This document shows, piece after piece, positions 5,478 through 8,627 of a stretch of 8,627 nucleotides of DNA. Numbering within the stretch: position 1 is the stretch's first letter; the number at the start of each line of letters is the position of its first letter. The DNA comes from Pseudomonadota bacterium (GTDB lineage Bacteria > Pseudomonadota > Alphaproteobacteria > Acetobacterales > Acetobacteraceae): the NCBI GenBank assembly GCA_021780935.1, contig JAJXXT010000157.1, positions 1-8,627 of the forward strand, in the 5' to 3' direction. The translations under genes and the position numbers were made by a program. Below the pieces are notes generated by a model, which made no database searches, had not been told where the DNA came from, and worked only from the letters and a program-made list of their open reading frames with translations.

Positions 5478-7313
5478 TCAGCGGCGCCGTTTCGCGGCCA
5501 GCGCGGCGGCGCGGGCCGGGTCTTCCCACCAGGCATTGATCTCGACCCCGGTGCGCACCGGCGGCGCGGGATGGCCGAGCTTGTCCCACCAGGCCGCCCA
5601 CACTTTGTCGAGATACCAGTTCGGCACCATGTACCAGCCCCGGAGCAGGACGCGGTCGAGCGAACGCGCCGCGGTGACGAGGCGGGCGCGGTCGGGCGCG
5701 GTCACGATGTCGTGCACCAGCGCGTCCACCGCGGGACTGCACACGCCCATCAGGTTGCCGCTGCCGATCTGCCTGGCGCTGGCGCAGCTCCAGTCGTCGA
5801 GCTGCTCGTTGCCGGGGCTGTCGGATTGCGGGATCACCGTGATCGTCATGTCGTAATCGAAATTGTTCATCCGCTCCTGATATTGCGCGGGATCGACGAT
5901 GCGCACGCGCGCCTCGATGCCCAGATGCGAAAGCTGGGTCGCGTAGGGCACCAGCACCCGCTGGAACACCGGCGCGTCGGCCAGGATCTCGAAACGCATC
6001 GGCTGGCCCGCGGCGTTGACCAGCTTGCGGTCGTGCACGTGCCAGCCCGCCGCCTCGAGCAGCCGCAGCGCCGCGCGCAGCTCGGGCAGGTCGTTGCCGG
6101 AGGCGTCGGTGACGGGCAGCGTGAACGGCCGGTCGAAGACGGCGGCGGGCAGGATCGCCTTCCACGGGTCGAGCAGCTTGCGCTCGGCCGGCGAGGGCAG
6201 GCCGGAGGAGGCGAACTCGCTGCCCTGGAAATAGCTCGTGGTGCGACGGTAGAGCCCGTAGAACAGTGTCTTGTTGGTCCACTGGAAATCGAAGGCGAGC
6301 GCCATCGCCTCGCGCACGCGCGGATCGGCGAAGATGGGCCGGCGCGTGTTCATCGCGAAACCCTGCATGCCGACCGGCAGGTGCATGGGGAAGGCGCGTT
6401 TCTTCACCAGCCCCTGGCGCAGCGCGGGGAAGTCGTAGCCGGTGGCCCAGGTCTTCGATATGTTCTCGCGGCGGAACGTGATCTGCCCGGCCTTGAACGC
6501 CTCGAAGGCGACCGTCGGATCGCGGAAGAACTCGGTGCGGCGGCGGTCGAAATTGTACAGCCCCTTGCCCGTCGGCCGGTCCTTCGCCCACCAGTTGCGC
6601 ACCCGTGAGAGCACCAGGGTACGGCCGAAATCCGCCTTCTCGACCCGGTAGGGACCCGAGCCGAGCGGCGCCTCGGTGAGCGGCGCGGCGAAATCGCGCC
6701 CCGCCCACCAGTGCATCGGCAGCACCGGCATCTGCCCCAGGATCGCCGGCAGCTCGCGATTGCGGGCGGTGCGGAACAGGAACGTCACCGTCTTCGGCCC
6801 GTCCACACGCACCGATGCGACATCGGCATAATATTGCCGGTAGAACGGCTTGCCTTTGGTGAGCAGCGTGCTGAAGGTCCAGGCCACGTCCGCCGCCGTC
6901 ACCGGCGTGCCGTCGTTGAAGCGCGCCGCGTCGCGCAGCACGAAGGTCGCGGACCGGTGGTCCGGCGCCACCGTCATCGAGCGGGCGAGATGCGCGTAGG
7001 AGACGTCGGCCTCATCGGGATCGGGCGCGAGCAGGCTGTCCCAGACGAGCGAGACGTCGTCGGGCGCGGTGCCGCGGACGATGAACGGATTGAGGCTGTC
7101 GAAGGAGCCGATCGCGGCAAGCACGATCTCGCCGCCCTTCGGCGCGGCGGGGTTGACGTAGGGGAAATGGTCGAAGTCGGGCGGCAGCGCGGGCTTGCCG
7201 AGCAGCGCATAGCCCGGCGTGGGCGAGGCGGCCCGTGCCCGCGGCGCCAGTGCCGGGGCCGCCACCAGGCTCACCGCCGCCGCGAGCGCCATGCTGGCCG
7301 CGAATCTGCTCAC
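5478..7313 (-). CDS. yejA: Periplasmic peptide-binding protein of the Yej transporter (YejA)
   Basis: 611-aa extracellular solute-binding protein of family 5 (E. coli YejA is about 604). A Sec signal peptide covers about residues 1-28: Arg3, a hydrophobic core of Ala/Leu/Val, and a likely cut after ARA at 26-28 (ALA at 21-23 is an alternative). Markers of the YejA/microcin C-type binding proteins follow: [13 protein letters not shown] (69-81), GSGPYRV (218-224), [18 protein letters not shown] (239-256), [15 protein letters not shown] (262-276), and [19 protein letters not shown] (329-347). It should capture oligopeptides in the periplasm and hand them to YejB/YejE. In E. coli the same system imports microcin C. 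The start is GTG at 7311-7313, supported by GGGAG 6 nt upstream. It is the first operon gene, with a possible promoter in the 89-bp gap after the hisN-like gene. The real substrate here is unknown. Confidence 0.93.
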   Translation of the reverse strand: MSRFAASMALAAAVSLVAAPALAPRARAASPTPGYALLGKPALPPDFDHFPYVNPAAPKGGEIVLAAIGSFDSLNPFIVRGTAPDDVSLVWDSLLAPDPDEADVSYAHLARSMTVAPDHRSATFVLRDAARFNDGTPVTAADVAWTFSTLLTKGKPFYRQYYADVASVRVDGPKTVTFLFRTARNRELPAILGQMPVLPMHWWAGRDFAAPLTEAPLGSGPYRVEKADFGRTLVLSRVRNWWAKDRPTGKGLYNFDRRRTEFFRDPTVAFEAFKAGQITFRRENISKTWATGYDFPALRQGLVKKRAFPMHLPVGMQGFAMNTRRPIFADPRVREAMALAFDFQWTNKTLFYGLYRRTTSYFQGSEFASSGLPSPAERKLLDPWKAILPAAVFDRPFTLPVTDASGNDLPELRAALRLLEAAGWHVHDRKLVNAAGQPMRFEILADAPVFQRVLVPYATQLSHLGIEARVRIVDPAQYQERMNNFDYDMTITVIPQSDSPGNEQLDDWSCASARQIGSGNLMGVCSPAVDALVHDIVTAPDRARLVTAARSLDRVLLRGWYMVPNWYLDKVWAAWWDKLGHPAPPVRTGVEINAWWEDPARAAALAAKRRR

Positions 7314-7319
7314 ACTGGT

Positions 7320-7324
7320 CTCCC
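7320..7324 (-). promoter_or_regulatory. Ribosome binding site of yejA
   Basis: GGGAG on the minus strand, 6 nt before the GTG start at 7311-7313. It favours this GTG over the in-frame ATG seven codons later, which would also drop the Arg residue from the signal peptide's N-terminus. Confidence 0.65.
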
Positions 7325-7343
7325 GCTCCCCGGTGGCGACCTA

Positions 7344-7370
7344 GGGATACCGCCCGGCGTCGCGGGTCAA
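7344..7370 (-). promoter_or_regulatory. Possible promoter of the yejABEF operon
   Basis: In the gap between the hisN-like gene and yejA the minus strand has TTGACC (7370-7365), a good -35 match, followed after 15 bp by TATCCC (7349-7344), a partial -10 match; shifting the -10 by two bases gives TCCCTA at 17 bp. The -10 lies about 30 bp before the yejA GTG. The -35 is convincing and the -10 is weak. No operator-like palindrome was recognised next to it. Confidence 0.4.
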
Positions 7371-7402
7371 GAGAGCGGCGCGGACAGGGGTTCGTCCCGG
7401 CG

Positions 7403-8185
7403 TCATCCGGCGAGGCAGGCGGCGGCCGCCTCGAGCAGCGCAGGGTCGCCCACCGCCAGCGCGTCGCCGGCGGATTCCGCGGTCAGCCGGCGCCCGGACC
7501 AGTCGCGCAGCAGGCCGCCCGCGCCCTCGATCACCGGACCGAGCGCCGCCCAGTCCCAGAGCTTGAGGTCGCGCTCGGCGATGACGTCGATCTGCCCCAG
7601 CGCCAGGAGGCCGAAGCCGTAACAATCGCCGCCCCAGGTGACGCGCCGCGCCGCGGCGGCAAGGCGGGCGAAGCGCGGCGCCGCGTCGCCCAGCATCTCG
7701 GGCGAGGTGCAGGAGAGCTCCGCCGCGGCGAGGCTGGCGCAGCGCCGGGTGCCGACGCGCCCCGCCGGGCCGCGGAAACGGGTGCGTTCGCCCGCGACCC
7801 CGACCCAGCGCTCGCCGGTGATCGGCTGGTCGATCACGCCCAGCACCGGCTCGCCCTCCTCGAGCAGCGCGATCAGCGTGCCGAAGAGCGGCCGGCCGGT
7901 GATGAAGGCACGGGTGCCGTCGATCGGGTCGAGCACCCAGCGCAGGCCGGCGCCGGGGCGGTCGAGTCCGAACTCCTCGCCCATCACCCCCGCCTGCGGC
8001 GTGCGTTCGGCGAGCAGCGCGCGCATCGCCTGTTCGGCGGCGCGGTCGGCGATGGTCACGGGGCTGGCGTCGCCCTTGATCTCGGCGGCGATGTCGGCGC
8101 GGAACAGCGGGCGAATGACGGCGCCGGCGACATCCGCCGCGGCCTCCGCGATGGCGGCCAGCGCCGCAAGCCGGCCGGCATCCAT
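7403..8185 (-). CDS. hisN: Inositol monophosphatase-family phosphatase, probable histidinol-phosphatase (HisN type)
   Basis: 260-aa enzyme of the Mg2+-dependent inositol monophosphatase family. Metal and substrate motifs are all present: GEEFG at 69-73, WVLDPIDGT at 83-91 (metal aspartates D86 and D89) and LWDWAALGPVIEGAGG at 209-224 (D211). FITGRPLFGTLIAL (94-107) after the DPIDGT motif and LKLWDWAAL resemble the HisN branch, which removes phosphate from L-histidinol phosphate in histidine synthesis. Generic inositol-phosphatase or CysQ-like activity cannot be ruled out from motifs alone. ATG at 8183-8185 is chosen because GAGG lies 5 nt upstream (8191-8194); the adjacent GTG at 8186-8188 would sit only 2 nt from it. 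The gene starts 10 bp after the cytochrome c stop, suggesting co-transcription. No other histidine genes are in the window. Confidence 0.82.
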   Translation of the reverse strand: MDAGRLAALAAIAEAAADVAGAVIRPLFRADIAAEIKGDASPVTIADRAAEQAMRALLAERTPQAGVMGEEFGLDRPGAGLRWVLDPIDGTRAFITGRPLFGTLIALLEEGEPVLGVIDQPITGERWVGVAGERTRFRGPAGRVGTRRCASLAAAELSCTSPEMLGDAAPRFARLAAAARRVTWGGDCYGFGLLALGQIDVIAERDLKLWDWAALGPVIEGAGGLLRDWSGRRLTAESAGDALAVGDPALLEAAAACLAG

Positions 8186-8190
8186 CACCG

Positions 8191-8194
8191 CCTC
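8191..8194 (-). promoter_or_regulatory. Ribosome binding site of the hisN-like gene
   Basis: GAGG on the minus strand, 5 nt before ATG 8183-8185. This decides between two adjacent in-frame start codons (GTG at 8186-8188, ATG at 8183-8185) in favour of the ATG. It lies in the short gap after the cytochrome c stop. Confidence 0.6.
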
Positions 8195-8195
8195 G

Positions 8196-8627
8196 TCACT
8201 TCGGCAGCGGCGCGGGCGTGTCGGCCAGGGTGCGCAGATAGGCGACGACGTCGGCGCGCTGCTGCTCGTTGCTGATGCCGGCGAAGGCCATGTGCGTCCC
8301 CGGCACTTCCTTCATCGGCGCGGCGAGCCAGGTGCTGAGGGCGTCATAGGTCCAGGTGCCGGTCATCTTGGCCTTGAACGGGGCGCTGTAGGCAAAGCCC
8401 GGCGCGGCGGCCTGTTTGCGGCCGACGATGTCCCAGAGATTGGGCCCGACCAGCGCCTTGCCGCCCTTGTTCAGGGTATGGCAGGCGGCGCAGATGCCAT
8501 GCACCACGCCGGCGCCCTTGCTCGGGTCGGCCTTGGCGACCAGCGCGCCGAAACCGGCCGCGCCGGCTGCCGCTTTGGCGGCGGGCGCGGTCGCAGCCGG
8601 CGTCGCCGCGGGCTGGGCGGCGGCCGG
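8196..8627 (-). CDS. Class I cytochrome c (CycM-like), C-terminal part
   Basis: 143 residues plus the stop are visible; the 5' end lies beyond the right edge. The first visible 25 residues are an Ala/Pro/Thr/Lys-rich linker. A single class I cytochrome c domain follows: FGALVAKADPSKGAG, heme-binding CAACH at 46-50 (His50 the proximal ligand), GPNLWDIVGR at 61-70, and THMAFAGI at 111-118 with Met113 as the probable distal heme ligand. The pattern resembles alphaproteobacterial cytochrome c552/CycM, where an N-terminal membrane anchor and an Ala/Pro-rich linker tether the domain to the periplasmic face and it carries electrons from the bc1 complex to cytochrome oxidase. The anchor is not in view, so a soluble form is possible. 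A GTG at 8505-8507 sits inside the domain just before the CAACH site and is not the true start. Probably co-transcribed with the downstream hisN-like gene. Confidence 0.88.
   Translation of the reverse strand, partial: PAAAQPAATPAATAPAAKAAAGAAGFGALVAKADPSKGAGVVHGICAACHTLNKGGKALVGPNLWDIVGRKQAAAPGFAYSAPFKAKMTGTWTYDALSTWLAAPMKEVPGTHMAFAGISNEQQRADVVAYLRTLADTPAPLPK

Noticed and set aside
5455..6708. 417-aa minus-strand open frame inside yejA in another frame
   Set aside because: yejA in its own frame carries the signal peptide and all family motifs; this frame is Arg/Gly/Ala-rich with no motif.
7375..7402. Terminator after the hisN-like gene
   Set aside because: Only a 4-bp GGAC/GTCC stem with no T tract was found, too weak to call.
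7235..8275. 346-aa plus-strand open frame opposite the hisN-like gene
   Set aside because: Antisense of a motif-complete phosphatase; it also crosses the intergenic region and the cytochrome c 3' end.
8196..8507. A 103-aa cytochrome starting at the GTG at 8505-8507
   Set aside because: This start lies inside the cytochrome domain; the frame is open to the window edge and upstream residues match the family, so the gene is partial and longer.

Overview
The window is a very GC-rich, tightly packed piece of a bacterial chromosome. Its gene content (a small SRP RNA next to dnaX, a YejABEF-type peptide importer, a NudC-type Nudix hydrolase, a HisN-type phosphatase and a CycM-like cytochrome c) and its codon use fit an alphaproteobacterium, perhaps Rhodospirillales/Acetobacteraceae. 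The genus is an inference and cannot be fixed from this sequence alone.

Layout from left to right. (1) Bases 1-197, minus strand: the first 65 codons of dnaX (DNA polymerase III gamma/tau), cut by the window edge. (2) About 289-385, minus strand: ffs, the 4.5S SRP RNA, with a recognisable promoter just upstream and a 12-bp tandem repeat at its 3' end. (3) 452-1689, plus strand: a divergent two-gene unit, nudC followed by a 91-aa exported Cys-containing protein, joined by an ATGA stop/start overlap. (4) 1703-7313, minus strand: a complete yejA-yejB-yejE-yejF operon. It encodes a periplasmic peptide-binding protein, two permeases and a fused double ATPase, and runs convergent with the nudC unit with only 13 bp between the stop codons. 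(5) 7403-8627, minus strand: a hisN-like phosphatase preceded by a membrane-type cytochrome c cut by the right edge. They are 10 bp apart and probably co-transcribed.

The four Yej proteins are expected to work as one machine. YejA captures oligopeptides in the periplasm, YejB and YejE form the channel, and YejF powers it with two nucleotide-binding domains. In enterobacteria this transporter is also the entry route of microcin C. The gene order matches the well-known operon and the protein lengths are normal, so this is a conventional module. The other genes are housekeeping: replication, protein targeting, NAD(H) and NAD-RNA turnover, histidine synthesis and electron transport.

I found no mobile element, CRISPR array, tRNA, prophage or defence cluster, and no convincing undescribed system. 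The points worth a second look are small: a 25-codon ORF that exactly bridges yejB and yejE by ATGA overlaps at both ends, an in-frame tandem duplication in the DnaX N-terminus, the ffs gene with its promoter, and an atypical lipobox in the small protein after nudC. No stretch longer than 300 bases is without a gene.
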